A stretch of DNA of 64,000 bases from contig NZ_JAAMOZ010000001.1 of NCBI RefSeq assembly GCF_011758645.1, positions 2,666,001 through 2,730,000 on the forward strand, read 5' to 3'. Both the position numbers and the translations under genes were made by a program. A model generated the notes under the pieces. That model had not been told where the DNA came from and did no database searches. It saw nothing but the letters and a program-made list of their open reading frames with translations. This DNA comes from Brooklawnia cerclae (GTDB lineage: Bacteria; Actinomycetota; Actinomycetes; Propionibacteriales; Propionibacteriaceae). Positions 47,406 to 56,588 of the stretch are shown piece after piece. Numbering within the stretch: the first letter of the stretch is position 1; each line of letters starts with the position of its first letter.

Positions 47406-47917
47406 GACGCGACCTCAGACAGCGAACCCGAGCCGGACGGACCGAGCTGGTTCCAGTCCCATGTCCCGTAGCGGGGGTTGAGCACGATGTCCTGCGACTC
47501 CAGGTACTCCGACACGTCGGCGGTGCCCATCGACTGGACGAGCAGGTCGTGACGGGCGACGTCGAGCAGCGCCTGGGAGCACCGCGAGTCGGACATCAGG
47601 TAGCTGCGGCCGGCGGAGTCGATGTACGAGGTCAACGTCTCGTCGCTGAAGTCGTTGCCCGTCCGGATCGCCTCCTGCTTGGCCATCTCGCCGACGACGG
47701 CCCACGAGACCATCCCGGCGCGCAGATCGTTCGCCGACTGGCTGGTGGCCTGGGGCTCCGCCGCCAATGCGGCCGAGCACCCCTCCGCGTATTCGGTGAC
47801 CAGAGAGTCGGGGATCGACACCCCGTTGACCACGGCAGCCGTTCCGCCCGACGGCGTGCACCCGGACAACAGCACGACACCCACCAGCGGAACCGCCCAA
47901 CGGTGGACCTTCTTCAT
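47402..47917 (-). CDS. Short SurA-N-like lipoprotein
   Basis: A 171-residue lipoprotein: signal sequence, lipobox LSGC with Cys20, then AAVVNGVSIPDSLVTEYAEGC, the strand-helix opening of SurA-type chaperones. The rest is helical and there is no PPIase domain. It is probably an extracytoplasmic folding helper or of unknown role. It lies between mfd and mazG and overlaps mazG by 4 bases. The C-terminal YGTWDWNQLGPSGSGSL suggests the family end is intact. Function uncertain. Confidence 0.75.
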   Translation of the reverse strand: MKKVHRWAVPLVGVVLLSGCTPSGGTAAVVNGVSIPDSLVTEYAEGCSAALAAEPQATSQSANDLRAGMVSWAVVGEMAKQEAIRTGNDFSDETLTSYIDSAGRSYLMSDSRCSQALLDVARHDLLVQSMGTADVSEYLESQDIVLNPRYGTWDWNQLGPSGSGSLSEVAS

Positions 47918-47988
47918 TCCAGACCTCGTACTTCCTGTTGCAGTGCCCGATCCCCCAGCGTCCTGTTCGCCGACGAACGGTTGTGAGT

Positions 47989-50900
47989 CTACTGTCCCGG
48001 CCCCGTCGAGGACGCGCCCGCTCCCGCCAACGCTGACGGGGACGCGAACACCGCCCCGACCAGCTCGGTCGCCCAGTCGAGCAGCGGGTTGCCCTCCACC
48101 GGGGTGACCGGCACGCCCGATGCCCTGGGCCTGGGGACCAACGCCACATTGGTCGCCTGCTTGATCAACGTCCCCGGATGCAGGCGGTTGAGCCTGAGCA
48201 TGCGTGACTCCGGCAGGTCGACGGTCTCGCCCGAGGGGAGGACGCGCCCGTTCACCGGCCCGAACCGGATGAAGTTGCCCTGGCCGACCACCTCGGTCAG
48301 CCCGGCATCGCGGCAGGCCAACCGGAACCGGGCGACGCGCAGCAGCGCCTCGGTGGGCTCGGGAACCGGCCCGTACCGGTCGAGAAGCTCGGCGCGAATC
48401 GCCTCGACGTCGTCTGGACCGCGCACCTCGGCAAGCCGCCGGTACATCTCCAGGCGCAGGCGTTCCGATTCGACATAGTCGGTGGGCAGGTGCGCGTCCA
48501 CCGGCAACTCGATGCGCATCTCGGGCGCCTCGTCGGACGCAGCCTCGCCGCGGAACTCCCCGACCGCCTCTCCGACCATGCGGATGTACAGGTCGAAACC
48601 GACGTCGGCGATGTGGCCCGACTGCTCGTCCCCCAGCAGGTTGCCGGCGCCTCGGATCTCCAGGTCCTTCATCGCGATCGCCATGCCCGCGCCGAGGTCG
48701 TTGTTCGTCGCCAGAGCGGTCAGCCGGTCGTGGGCGGTCTCGGTGAGGGGCTTGTCGGCCGGGTACAGGAAGTAGGCGTACCCGCGCTCGCGTCCTCGTC
48801 CCACACGGCCGCGCAGCTGATGCAGCTGCGACAGGCCCATCTGGTCGGCGCGGTCGACGATCAGGGTGTTCGCCGTCGAGATGTCGAGGCCCGCCTCGAC
48901 GATGGTCGTGCAGACGAGCACATCTGCCCGCCGCTCCCAGAAATCGACCATCACCTGCTCGAGCGAGCGCTCCCCCATCTGCCCGTGAGCGGTCAGGACC
49001 CGGGCCTCGGGCACAGCGTCCCGGATACGCGCAGCGATGCGCTCGATGTCGGTCACCCTGTTGTGGACGAAGAACACCTGCCCCTCGCGGGCGAGCTCGC
49101 GGCGGATCGCCGCGGTCACCTGGCCCTCGTCGTACGGCCCGGCGAACGTGAGCACGGGGTGACGTTCCTCGGGAGGGGTCGCGATCGTCGACATCTCGCG
49201 GATGCCGGTGATCGCCATCTCCAGCGTCCTGGGGATCGGGGTCGCGCTCATCGAGAGCACGTCGACGTTCACCCGCAGCTTCTTCAGCGCCTCCTTGTGC
49301 TCGACGCCGAAGCGCTGCTCCTCGTCCACGACGACCAGCCCGAGGTCGTGGAACTTCACCTTGTCGGAGAACAACCGGTGGGTGCCGATGACCACGTCGA
49401 CCCGCCCGGACGCCAGCCCGTCGAGAGTGGTCTTTATCTCCTTGTCGGTCTGGAACCGGCTCATGGACGCGACCGTCACCGGGAAACCCGCGTACCGGTC
49501 GGCGAAGGTCTGGGTGTGCTGCTGGACGAGCAGCGTCGTCGGCACGAGCACCGCGACCTGCTTGGCGTCCTGGACGGCCTTGAAGGCCGCGCGCACGGCG
49601 ATCTCGGTCTTGCCGTAGCCGACGTCGCCACAGACCAGCCGGTCCATCGGGACGACCTGTTCCATGTCGTGTTTGACCTCGTTGATCACCGACAGCTGAT
49701 CGGGGGTCTCGGTATAGGCGAACGCGTCCTCCAGCTCGCGCTGCCACGGCGTGTCGGGCGCGAACGCGTGCCCGCGGGTGGCCTGCCGGGCCGCGTAGAG
49801 CTTGATGAGCTCGGCGGCCACCTCGCGCACCGCCTTGCGGGCCCGCGACTTGCGCTGCTTCCAGTCGGAGCCGCCCAGCCGATCGAGCTGCGGCGCCTCA
49901 CCACCGACGTACCGCGAGATCTCGTCGAGCTGGTCCATCGGCACGTACAGCCGGTCGCGCGGCTGCCCGCGCTTCGACGGCGCGTACTCGACGACCAGGT
50001 ACTCGCGGGTGGCTCCGGCCACGGTGCGCGTCGCCATCTCGACATATCGTCCGACGCCGTGCTGCTGGTGGACGAGCGGATCGCCCGGTTTGAGCTCGAG
50101 CGGGACGATCTGGTTGCGCCTCCGCGCAGGCATCTTGCGGCCGGTGCGCTCCGGGGTGGCTCCTGTGATGTCGCTAGCGGTGTGGACGACCAGGTCGATG
50201 GCCGGGGCGCGGAAGCCGTGGGTCAGCGCGCTGCGGACGATGGTGACCACGGGATTCCCCCGCGGCGGCACGGGGGCGTCCCCCTCGGCCGAGCGGGACG
50301 CGATGTCGTGTTCGCCCAGCAGTTCGCCCATGCGGGACGCGGGCCCCGCCCCTTCGACGCTCAGCACCACCCGTGTGCCGGTGGCCACGTCGGCGCGGAT
50401 CTGATCGATGAAGCCCGACACGTCGCCGTGCCAGCTCGGGGTGTCGAGCAGATCGAGCCGCCGCGATGGAACGCCTGCGATAGACGCGTCGGTCTCGGGT
50501 TCGGTGGTGTCATCGGGGGCCACGGAGAAGGGCGATGCCAGCCACCACCCGAGCCCGCGTCCGATCGCGGCCCGCCGCACGTCGGCGAGAGTGCGATAGG
50601 CGGTGGCCCCGAGGTCGATGGGGGCGCGTCCGCCCGATGCCGCCGCCGCCCACCCGGCGTGCAGGAACTCCTGACTGGTACGGACGAGGTCCTCGGCGCG
50701 CGTCCGGACGAGTTCGGGATCGCTCACCAGCACCAGGGTGTCGTCCGGCATGACGTCGACGAGCAGCTCGAGCTCGTCCACGAGGGCGGGAATCAGAGCC
50801 TCCATGCCCTCGGCGGCCTGTCCCTGCGCCACCTTCTCGAGCAACTCGGCCAGCTCGGGATGGTCGTCGACGAGTGCTGCGGCACGCTCGCGCACGTCGT

Positions 50901-51612
50901 CGGTGATGAGCAACTCGCGGCAGGGCGCGGCGACCGCCTCGGGCACCGTGACATCGGTGGACCGCTGATCGGCCACGTGAAAATAGGTGATGGAGTCGAT
51001 CTCGTCGCCGAAGAAGTCCACCCGCACGGGATGTTCCTCGGTGGGCGGGAAGACGTCGACGATGCCGCCGCGAACCGCGAACTCACCGCGCCGCTCCACG
51101 AGATCGACTCGCTGATAGGCCGCCGCGACGAAGTCGCCGGCGAGCCGGTCGAGGGGGTACTCGTCCCCTGTGCGCAACCGGACGGGCCGGAGCTCGGCAA
51201 GCCCCTTGACCTGCGGCTGGAGCATCGATCGCACCGGGGCCACCACCACCGACGGGGCGGGAAGCTCGTCGGTGCCCGCGACGCGGCGCAGCACCGCGAG
51301 CCGTCGTCCGACGGTGTCGGAACGCGGGCTGAGACGCTCGTGCGGCAAGGTCTCCCAGGCCGGGTAGTACGCGACCTCGCCGGGTGCCAGGAGCGACTCC
51401 AGCTGGACGGTCAGCTGTTCGGCCTCACGGAAGGTGGAGGTGACGACGAGCAGCGGACGGCCGGAGGCGACGCTGAGCGCGGCCATGAGGGCGGGGCGCG
51501 CAGCCGGGGCGCTGACAAGATCGAGGGATGGGACTTTGGCCCGGGCCTCGGCGATTGCCCCACTGATGCCGGGATCCTCGGCGAGTGCCTGCGTCAGACC
51601 GGACAAGCTCAC
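47989..51612 (-). CDS. mfd: Transcription-repair coupling factor Mfd
   Basis: A 1207-residue DNA translocase that removes stalled RNA polymerase and recruits UvrA. An N-terminal UvrB-like region leads to the RNA polymerase-interacting domain (LVHQQHGVGRYVEMATRTV). The SF2 motor has Walker A GDVGYGKTE, DEEQ in VVVDEEQRFGVEH, SATPIPRT and GRVGRGRERGYAYFLY. A C-terminal TRCF domain ends the protein. Full length. The start at 51612 agrees with the family. Confidence 0.97.
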   Translation of the reverse strand: MSLSGLTQALAEDPGISGAIAEARAKVPSLDLVSAPAARPALMAALSVASGRPLLVVTSTFREAEQLTVQLESLLAPGEVAYYPAWETLPHERLSPRSDTVGRRLAVLRRVAGTDELPAPSVVVAPVRSMLQPQVKGLAELRPVRLRTGDEYPLDRLAGDFVAAAYQRVDLVERRGEFAVRGGIVDVFPPTEEHPVRVDFFGDEIDSITYFHVADQRSTDVTVPEAVAAPCRELLITDDVRERAAALVDDHPELAELLEKVAQGQAAEGMEALIPALVDELELLVDVMPDDTLVLVSDPELVRTRAEDLVRTSQEFLHAGWAAAASGGRAPIDLGATAYRTLADVRRAAIGRGLGWWLASPFSVAPDDTTEPETDASIAGVPSRRLDLLDTPSWHGDVSGFIDQIRADVATGTRVVLSVEGAGPASRMGELLGEHDIASRSAEGDAPVPPRGNPVVTIVRSALTHGFRAPAIDLVVHTASDITGATPERTGRKMPARRRNQIVPLELKPGDPLVHQQHGVGRYVEMATRTVAGATREYLVVEYAPSKRGQPRDRLYVPMDQLDEISRYVGGEAPQLDRLGGSDWKQRKSRARKAVREVAAELIKLYAARQATRGHAFAPDTPWQRELEDAFAYTETPDQLSVINEVKHDMEQVVPMDRLVCGDVGYGKTEIAVRAAFKAVQDAKQVAVLVPTTLLVQQHTQTFADRYAGFPVTVASMSRFQTDKEIKTTLDGLASGRVDVVIGTHRLFSDKVKFHDLGLVVVDEEQRFGVEHKEALKKLRVNVDVLSMSATPIPRTLEMAITGIREMSTIATPPEERHPVLTFAGPYDEGQVTAAIRRELAREGQVFFVHNRVTDIERIAARIRDAVPEARVLTAHGQMGERSLEQVMVDFWERRADVLVCTTIVEAGLDISTANTLIVDRADQMGLSQLHQLRGRVGRGRERGYAYFLYPADKPLTETAHDRLTALATNNDLGAGMAIAMKDLEIRGAGNLLGDEQSGHIADVGFDLYIRMVGEAVGEFRGEAASDEAPEMRIELPVDAHLPTDYVESERLRLEMYRRLAEVRGPDDVEAIRAELLDRYGPVPEPTEALLRVARFRLACRDAGLTEVVGQGNFIRFGPVNGRVLPSGETVDLPESRMLRLNRLHPGTLIKQATNVALVPRPRASGVPVTPVEGNPLLDWATELVGAVFASPSALAGAGASSTGPGQ

Positions 51613-51677
51613 TGCACCAGACTAGTGCCCCGGGAAAACCGCCATTGACCTCCACCACGCCCGGGAGCCTCGAGACG

Positions 51678-52138
51678 CTCGTTGAGCCCGTCGAGACGCT
51701 CGTTGAGCTTGTCGAAACGAGCCCACGTCCTTTCGACAAGCTCAAGGACCAACCCCAAACGCTCGTTGAGCCCGTCGAAACGAACCCCACGCCCTCCCGA
51801 CAAACTCAAGGACCAACCCCAAACGCTCGTTGAGCCTGTCGAAACGAACCCCACATCCTCCCGACAAACTCAAGGACCAACCCCAAACGCTCGTTGAGCC
51901 TGTCGAAACGAACCCCACGCCCTCCCGACAAACTCAAGGACCAACCCCAAACGCTCGTTGAGCCCGTCGAAACGAACCCCACGCCCTCCCGACAAACTCA
52001 AGGACCAACCCCAAACGCTCGTTGAGCCCGTCGAAACGAACCCCACGCCCTCCCGACAAACTCAAGGACCAACCCCAAACGCTCGTTGAGCCTGTCGAAA
52101 CGAACCCCACATCCTTTCGACGAACTCAAGGGCCGACA
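51678..52138. repeat. 64-bp tandem repeat, about seven copies
   Basis: The unit begins CTCGTTGAGCCYGTCGAAACG and contains CCGACAAACTCAAGGACCAA. Successive units start at 51699, 51762, 51826, 51890, 51954, 52018 and 52082, so the period is 64 bp apart from the first interval (63). Inner copies are nearly identical and the outer ones are more diverged (for example CTTTCGACAAGCTCAAGG in the first). TTGAGCCTGTCG and CGACAAACTCAA within each unit are imperfect complements, so each can form a hairpin. It occupies the whole mfd-pth gap, which has no gene. The half-motif resembles a dispersed repeat common in actinobacterial intergenic regions. Confidence 0.92.
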
Positions 52139-52142
52139 CCAA

Positions 52143-52736
52143 TCAACTGTTGAACCGGTTCTGGGCAGACGCGAGCCCTTCGGTGACCAGTGCCTCGCAT
52201 GCGTCCGCGGCCCGGCCGATCTCGACGGCGAGGTCCTCGCGCATCGCGCCGGGGAAAGTACCGAGCACGTAGTCGACCGGATCCTGACGACCGGGTGGGC
52301 GTCCGATGCCGATACGCACCCGGAAATAGTCACCGGTGTGCAGATGGGCGCGAATCGACTTGAGCCCGTTGTGCCCGTTGTCGCCGCCTCCCTGCTTCAG
52401 CCGCAACTGGCCGAAGTCGAGGTCGAGTTCATCGTGGACGACGACGATGTGGTCGGGTGCCACCTTGTGGAAGGACGCCAGCTTGCCCACGGCCACGCCC
52501 GACTCGTTCATGTAGGTGCGCGGTTTGGCGATCACCAGTTTGTCGCCCGGCGGAATGCCGAGCCCGGTCACCGAGATGACGGTCTCGGCGACACCGGCCC
52601 GCATGCCACGGGCGGACGAAAAGCTCGCCCGTGCACGCCGGGCGAGCTCGTCCGCGGTCATGAAGCCGACGTTGTGCCGGGTCCACTCGTACTCCGGGCC
52701 GGGATTACCCAGCCCGACGAGCAGCCACGTGCTCAC
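52143..52736 (-). CDS. pth: Peptidyl-tRNA hydrolase
   Basis: A 197-residue enzyme that recycles peptidyl-tRNA. The motifs are LVGLGNPGPEYEWTRHNVGFM (with the catalytic His), KPRTYMNESGVAV and VVHDELDLDFGQLRLKQGGG followed by NGHNGLKSI. Length and order are standard. It is co-directional with rplY 37 bp upstream. Its 3' end directly abuts the 64-bp repeat array. Confidence 0.97.
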   Translation of the reverse strand: MSTWLLVGLGNPGPEYEWTRHNVGFMTADELARRARASFSSARGMRAGVAETVISVTGLGIPPGDKLVIAKPRTYMNESGVAVGKLASFHKVAPDHIVVVHDELDLDFGQLRLKQGGGDNGHNGLKSIRAHLHTGDYFRVRIGIGRPPGRQDPVDYVLGTFPGAMREDLAVEIGRAADACEALVTEGLASAQNRFNS

Positions 52737-52773
52737 ACCGCGGCCCTCACGTCCGTGGGAGAAGGCGAAAGCC

Positions 52774-53403
52774 TCACTCCTCTTCCTTCACCTCGTCCTC
52801 GGCACCGGCCTCGGCGGCCTCCGGCTCCTCGGCCTCGGTGGAAGCCTCAAGGTCCTCGGCGGCGGTGGCCGGGCTGACCACGAGCACCAGCGACTCCGGA
52901 TCGTCGTGCAGCTCCACGCCCTCAGGGAGCTTGACGTCGGCGGCGAACACCTGGGTGCCCACGGGAAGACCTTCGACCGAGATCTCGATGTCGGCCGGGA
53001 TGTTCGTGGCCTCGGCGGTGATGTGCAGCTCGTTGCGCTCCTGGTTGACCACGGTGTCCTCGACCAGCTCGCCGACGACCACAATGGGCACCGGCACGGT
53101 GACCTTCTCGCCGCGCTTGACGATCAGCAGGTCGACGTGCTCGATCTCGCCGCGCACGGGGTGACGCTGCACCTGCTTCGGCAGGGCCAGCTGCTCTTCG
53201 CCGCCGGGCATGTCGAGGCTCAGCAGCGCGTTCGCCTGACGCAGCGCCAGCATGGTCTCGTGACCGGGCAGGGTGATGTGGATGGGGTCGGAACCGTGTC
53301 CGTACAGCACGGCCGGAATCTTGTGCTGGCGCCGGATGCGGCGAGCAGCGCCCTTGCCGAACTCGTCACGGGCCTCGGCGTTCAGTTTGATGGTGTCTGC
53401 CAT
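52774..53403 (-). CDS. rplY: Ribosomal protein bL25 (CTC form)
   Basis: A 209-residue general stress/ribosomal protein that binds 5S rRNA. The N-terminal L25 domain contains EFGKGAARRIRRQHKIPAVLYG and the TL5-type C-terminal domain contains AEATNIPADIEISVEGLPVGTQV. An acidic Glu/Ala-rich tail ends the protein. The order prs-rplY-pth is conserved in actinobacteria. Confidence 0.96.
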   Translation of the reverse strand: MADTIKLNAEARDEFGKGAARRIRRQHKIPAVLYGHGSDPIHITLPGHETMLALRQANALLSLDMPGGEEQLALPKQVQRHPVRGEIEHVDLLIVKRGEKVTVPVPIVVVGELVEDTVVNQERNELHITAEATNIPADIEISVEGLPVGTQVFAADVKLPEGVELHDDPESLVLVVSPATAAEDLEASTEAEEPEAAEAGAEDEVKEEE

Positions 53404-53548
53404 CGATTTCTCCTCAACTTCGTCTTCTCACAGGCTCACACAGCTCGGCGAAGGAGGGACGCGGCTCACGTGATCGCACACGCCGCACAGCAGTCGATCA
53501 GAACCAGTCGATCACGGACCACTACCGCCGGCCCCTCGCCAAGCAACC

Positions 53549-53576
53549 CCCCAATACTAGCCGCCCCGCATTGGGG
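53549..53576. terminator. Hairpin between prs and rplY
   Basis: CCCCAAT (53549-53555) and ATTGGGG (53570-53576) form a 7-bp stem with a 14-base loop in the 208-bp gap between the end of prs and the start of rplY. It may terminate the glmU-prs transcript. The remainder of the gap holds no gene and presumably the rplY promoter. Confidence 0.45.
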
Positions 53577-53611
53577 ACGCGAAATCCCTCGCACCCCCGA
53601 ACGAGGAACGA

Positions 53612-54595
53612 TCAGGCGGGCGGAGTGCCGTTGAACAGACTGGTGACCGAGCCGTCCTCGAAGATCTCGTGGATAGCCTGCGCCAGCAGCGGGGCGATCG
53701 ACAGCACCGTCATCTTCGGGACGTCGACCCCCTCGCGAATGGGCAGGGTGTTGGTGAAGATGACCTCCTCGAAGGGGGTCTCGTTGAGCCGCTCGGCCGC
53801 CGGGTCCGACAGCACCGCATGCGTCGCCGCGCAGAGCACCTTCTCGGCTCCGTGCGCCAGGAGCGCGTTGGCCGCCTGGCAGATCGTCCCCGCGGTGTCG
53901 ACCATGTCGTCCACCAGCAGACAGGTACGTCCCCGCACGTCGCCGACCACCTCGTGCACCGCCACCTGGTTGGCGACGGTCGGGTCGTGACGCTTGTGGA
54001 TGATGGCCAGCGGGGCATGGAGCCGGTCGCACCACTGGTCAGCGAGCCGGACGCGCCCGGCGTCCGGGCTGACGATCGTCATCTTCGTCACGTCGTACTT
54101 GGCGGCGACGTAGTCGGCGAGGACGGGCAGCGCGGTCAGATGGTCGAGGGGCCCGTCGAAGAAGCCCTGGATCTGGGCGGTGTGCAGGTCGACGCTCATT
54201 ATCCGGTCGGCGCCGGCCGTCCGGTAGAGATCGGCGATCAACCGTGCCGAGATCGGTTCACGGCCGAGATGCTTCTTGTCCTGGCGCGCGTAGGGGTAGA
54301 AGGGTGCGACGACGGTGATGTGCCTCGCGGACGCACGCTTGAGCGCGTCCACCATGATGAGCTGCTCCATCAGCCACTCGTTCACCGGCGAGGGATGCGA
54401 CTGGATGACGAACGCGTCGCTGCCGCGGACGGACTCCTCGAAGCGCACGTAGATCTCGGAGTTGGCGTAGGTGACCAGGCGGCTGGGGGTCATCTCGACT
54501 CCCATCAGCTCACCCACCTCCTCACCCAGCTTCGGGTTCGCACGCCCCGTGAAGAGCATCAGGTGCTTGTCGGTGGGACGCTTGACCCCGCTCAC
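53612..54595 (-). CDS. prs: Ribose-phosphate pyrophosphokinase (PRPP synthetase)
   Basis: A 327-residue enzyme making PRPP from ribose 5-phosphate and ATP. Motifs: MLFTGRANPKLGEEVGELMG, the flexible loop region YPYARQDKKHLGREPISARL, SVDLHTAQIQGFFDGPLDHL and the PRPP loop LLVDDMVDTAGT. The GTG start at 54595 overlaps the glmU stop by 4 bases (GTGA), so the two are translationally coupled; the longer open frame upstream is antisense-like glmU sequence. Confidence 0.97.
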   Translation of the reverse strand: MSGVKRPTDKHLMLFTGRANPKLGEEVGELMGVEMTPSRLVTYANSEIYVRFEESVRGSDAFVIQSHPSPVNEWLMEQLIMVDALKRASARHITVVAPFYPYARQDKKHLGREPISARLIADLYRTAGADRIMSVDLHTAQIQGFFDGPLDHLTALPVLADYVAAKYDVTKMTIVSPDAGRVRLADQWCDRLHAPLAIIHKRHDPTVANQVAVHEVVGDVRGRTCLLVDDMVDTAGTICQAANALLAHGAEKVLCAATHAVLSDPAAERLNETPFEEVIFTNTLPIREGVDVPKMTVLSIAPLLAQAIHEIFEDGSVTSLFNGTPPA

Positions 54596-56088
54596 TGGTG
54601 ATCCTCCTGCTCCCGCGCGAGCTTCTCGCGCGCTTGTTCCACGGCCTGATGGACCTGACCCGACGACTCGGCGGCCGACTGAGCGGCTTTGCTGCCGGGA
54701 CGCCGCTTGGCCACCCACCCGTCCGAGATGTGCTGGCGCCCACGCGCCACCGCCAGCGCCCCGGGCGGCACGTCGTCCACGACGGCCGATCCGGCTGCGA
54801 CGAAGGCGCCGTCGGCGACGTCGACCGGAGCGACGAGCACCGAGTTCGAGCCGATGAACACGTTGTCGCCGAGGTGCGTGGGCGACTTGTGCTTGCCGTC
54901 GTAGTTGGCGAAGATCGTGCCGGCGCCGACGTTGACACCCTCGCCGATCCACGCGTCCCCGCAGTAGGTCAGGTGGGGCACCTTGCTGCCGTCGCCGATG
55001 TGCGCGTTCTTGGCCTCGACGAACGTACCGATCTTGCCCCTGGCGCCGAGCACGGTGCCGGGACGCAGCCGCGCGAACGGCCCGACCTCGGCGTCCTCGC
55101 CGATGATGCTCAGCTCACCGTGGGTGCGGATCACGTGGGCGTTCTCCCCCACCTCGCAATCGCGCAGCGTGGTGTCGGGGCCGATCACCGCGCCTGTCGC
55201 GACCGACGTCGCTCCCAGGAGTTGGGTGTTGGGCAGGATCGTGACGTCGGCGGACAGATCGGCCTCGGCCTCGATCCAGGTGGTGGACGGGTCGGCGATC
55301 GTCACTCCCTCGCGCATCCAGTGCTCCAGGAGGCGGCGGTTGACCTCGGCGCTGACCGCCGCCAACTGCACGCGGTCGTTGACGCCCTCGGTCTGCCAGG
55401 CGTCGTCGGTGCGTACCGCGCCCACGCGGCCGCCGTGCGCCCGCGCGTAGCCGAGCACGTCGGTCAGGTACAACTCGCTCTGCGCGTTGTCGGGTTGCAG
55501 GGACGACAAGCCCTCGCGCAGCACCCGCGCGTCGAACACATAGATGCCGGAGTTGATCTCGGCGATCGCCCGCTCGGCCTCGGTGGCATCCCGATGCTCC
55601 ACGATGCGCGCCACCTCGCCACCCTCGCGGACGATGCGTCCGTACCCCGTGGGGTCCGGGACGACGGCGGTCAGCACGGTGCAGGCGTTGCCGTCGGCGA
55701 CGTGCTGGTCGACGAGCAGCGACAGGGTCTCGCCGCTCAGCAGGGGGACGTCGCCGTAGGTGACCGCGACGACACCGTCGAGATCACCGAGCGCCGCCAG
55801 ACCGCAGGCGACCGCTCCGCCCGTACCGTTGCGAACCGGCTGCTCGGCGATGATCGCTTGAGGGGCCGACTCGGCCAGATGGGCCTCGACCTGCTCACGC
55901 AGGTGCCCGACGACCACCACGAGACGCTCGGGCTGCAGTGCCCTGGCCGCGTCGAGCGCATAGCTGAGCATGGGGCGTCCGGCGATCGTGTGGAGCAGCT
56001 TCGACAGCCGGGACTTCATCCGGGTGCCGCCGCCTGCGGCCAGCACGATGACGGCCGCGACCGGCGCGCGCGTGGGAGTGTCGTTCAC
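54592..56088 (-). CDS. glmU: Bifunctional UDP-GlcNAc pyrophosphorylase / GlcN-1-P acetyltransferase
   Basis: A 498-residue enzyme making UDP-N-acetylglucosamine for peptidoglycan. The N-terminal nucleotidyltransferase has VLAAGGGTRMKSRLSKLLH and VTYGDVPLL. The C-terminal left-handed beta-helix has hexapeptide repeats, FVEAKNAHIGDGSKVPHLTYCGDAWIG and NYDGKHKSPTHLGDNVFIG. GTG 56088 follows GGAGAATCC. An Ala/Glu/Lys-rich tail extends past the usual end, as in other actinobacteria. Confidence 0.97.
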   Translation of the reverse strand: MNDTPTRAPVAAVIVLAAGGGTRMKSRLSKLLHTIAGRPMLSYALDAARALQPERLVVVVGHLREQVEAHLAESAPQAIIAEQPVRNGTGGAVACGLAALGDLDGVVAVTYGDVPLLSGETLSLLVDQHVADGNACTVLTAVVPDPTGYGRIVREGGEVARIVEHRDATEAERAIAEINSGIYVFDARVLREGLSSLQPDNAQSELYLTDVLGYARAHGGRVGAVRTDDAWQTEGVNDRVQLAAVSAEVNRRLLEHWMREGVTIADPSTTWIEAEADLSADVTILPNTQLLGATSVATGAVIGPDTTLRDCEVGENAHVIRTHGELSIIGEDAEVGPFARLRPGTVLGARGKIGTFVEAKNAHIGDGSKVPHLTYCGDAWIGEGVNVGAGTIFANYDGKHKSPTHLGDNVFIGSNSVLVAPVDVADGAFVAAGSAVVDDVPPGALAVARGRQHISDGWVAKRRPGSKAAQSAAESSGQVHQAVEQAREKLAREQEDHQ

Positions 56089-56535
56089 CAGGGATTCTCC
56101 TTCGCCACTTCGCTCCACAGGCCCAAAGCAAGCCCGTGCCGCTGGCGCCGACCCACGGTTTCGCCACACAGCTTCTCGCCATCCGGCCCGGGTCGGTATC
56201 GTACCGCGTCAGCGGGGTTTTGAGCACAGCCCACAGGGTTTACCTCCGCCCCGTTCCCGCCATCCGTGGCCAGTTCTGCCGTCAGCCACTCACCAACCCT
56301 AGGCGGGACGCGCCCACCGCGCCACCCGATACGGACCATCGCTGCCCTCGGACTACGGCTGGGGGAGCCGATCGGGCGTCCCGCCACATCGCGTGTAGAT
56401 CGTTATCAAATCGAGATGTAGGCCCTCAGGGTGCCGATACGCGCACCAAACCCCCGAAAAAAGCCCTCCGCGGGACCATCATCCCTAGTCAACGCAATAT
56501 GTCCCAAAAAGACAGGGGTGCCGTTCCCGACGAAG
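56089..56535. other. Gene-free glmU/FTR1 divergent region with a structured segment
   Basis: 447 bp with no convincing gene or tRNA. A long-range 10-bp inverted repeat, GGCGGGACGC (56302-56311) with GCGTCCCGCC (56376-56385), encloses a smaller hairpin CGGCT-GGGGG-AGCCG (56356-56370). On the minus strand it would lie in a ~300-nt glmU leader. AT-rich sequence at 56390-56420 could hold the glmU promoter. No known riboswitch was recognised. Confidence 0.4.
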
Positions 56536-56554
56536 TTAGCTAAGGCTAACCTGA
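56536..56554. promoter_or_regulatory. DtxR/IdeR-type iron box upstream of the FTR1 operon
   Basis: TTAGCTAAGGCTAACCTGA matches the recalled consensus TWAGGTWAGSCTWACCTWA at 17 of 19 positions. It ends 34 bp before the FTR1 start codon. It is the expected control site for an iron-uptake operon repressed when iron is plentiful. Confidence 0.85.
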
Positions 56555-56588
56555 CTGAGTCAATGTGCCAGCTACCAAGGAAGGCGAC

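Noticed and set aside
47402-49747. A 781-codon minus-strand frame overlapping mfd and the lipoprotein gene
   Set aside because: It is out of frame with mfd over most of its length and only its last part is the real lipoprotein; the upstream portion is a shadow.
48490-51648. A 1052-codon plus-strand frame opposite mfd
   Set aside because: Antisense shadow of a full-length, motif-rich mfd gene; composition (Val/Asp/His-rich) is typical of reverse-strand artefacts.
51678-52138. CRISPR array
   Set aside because: The units are contiguous 64-bp tandem copies with no unique spacers, and no cas genes are present.
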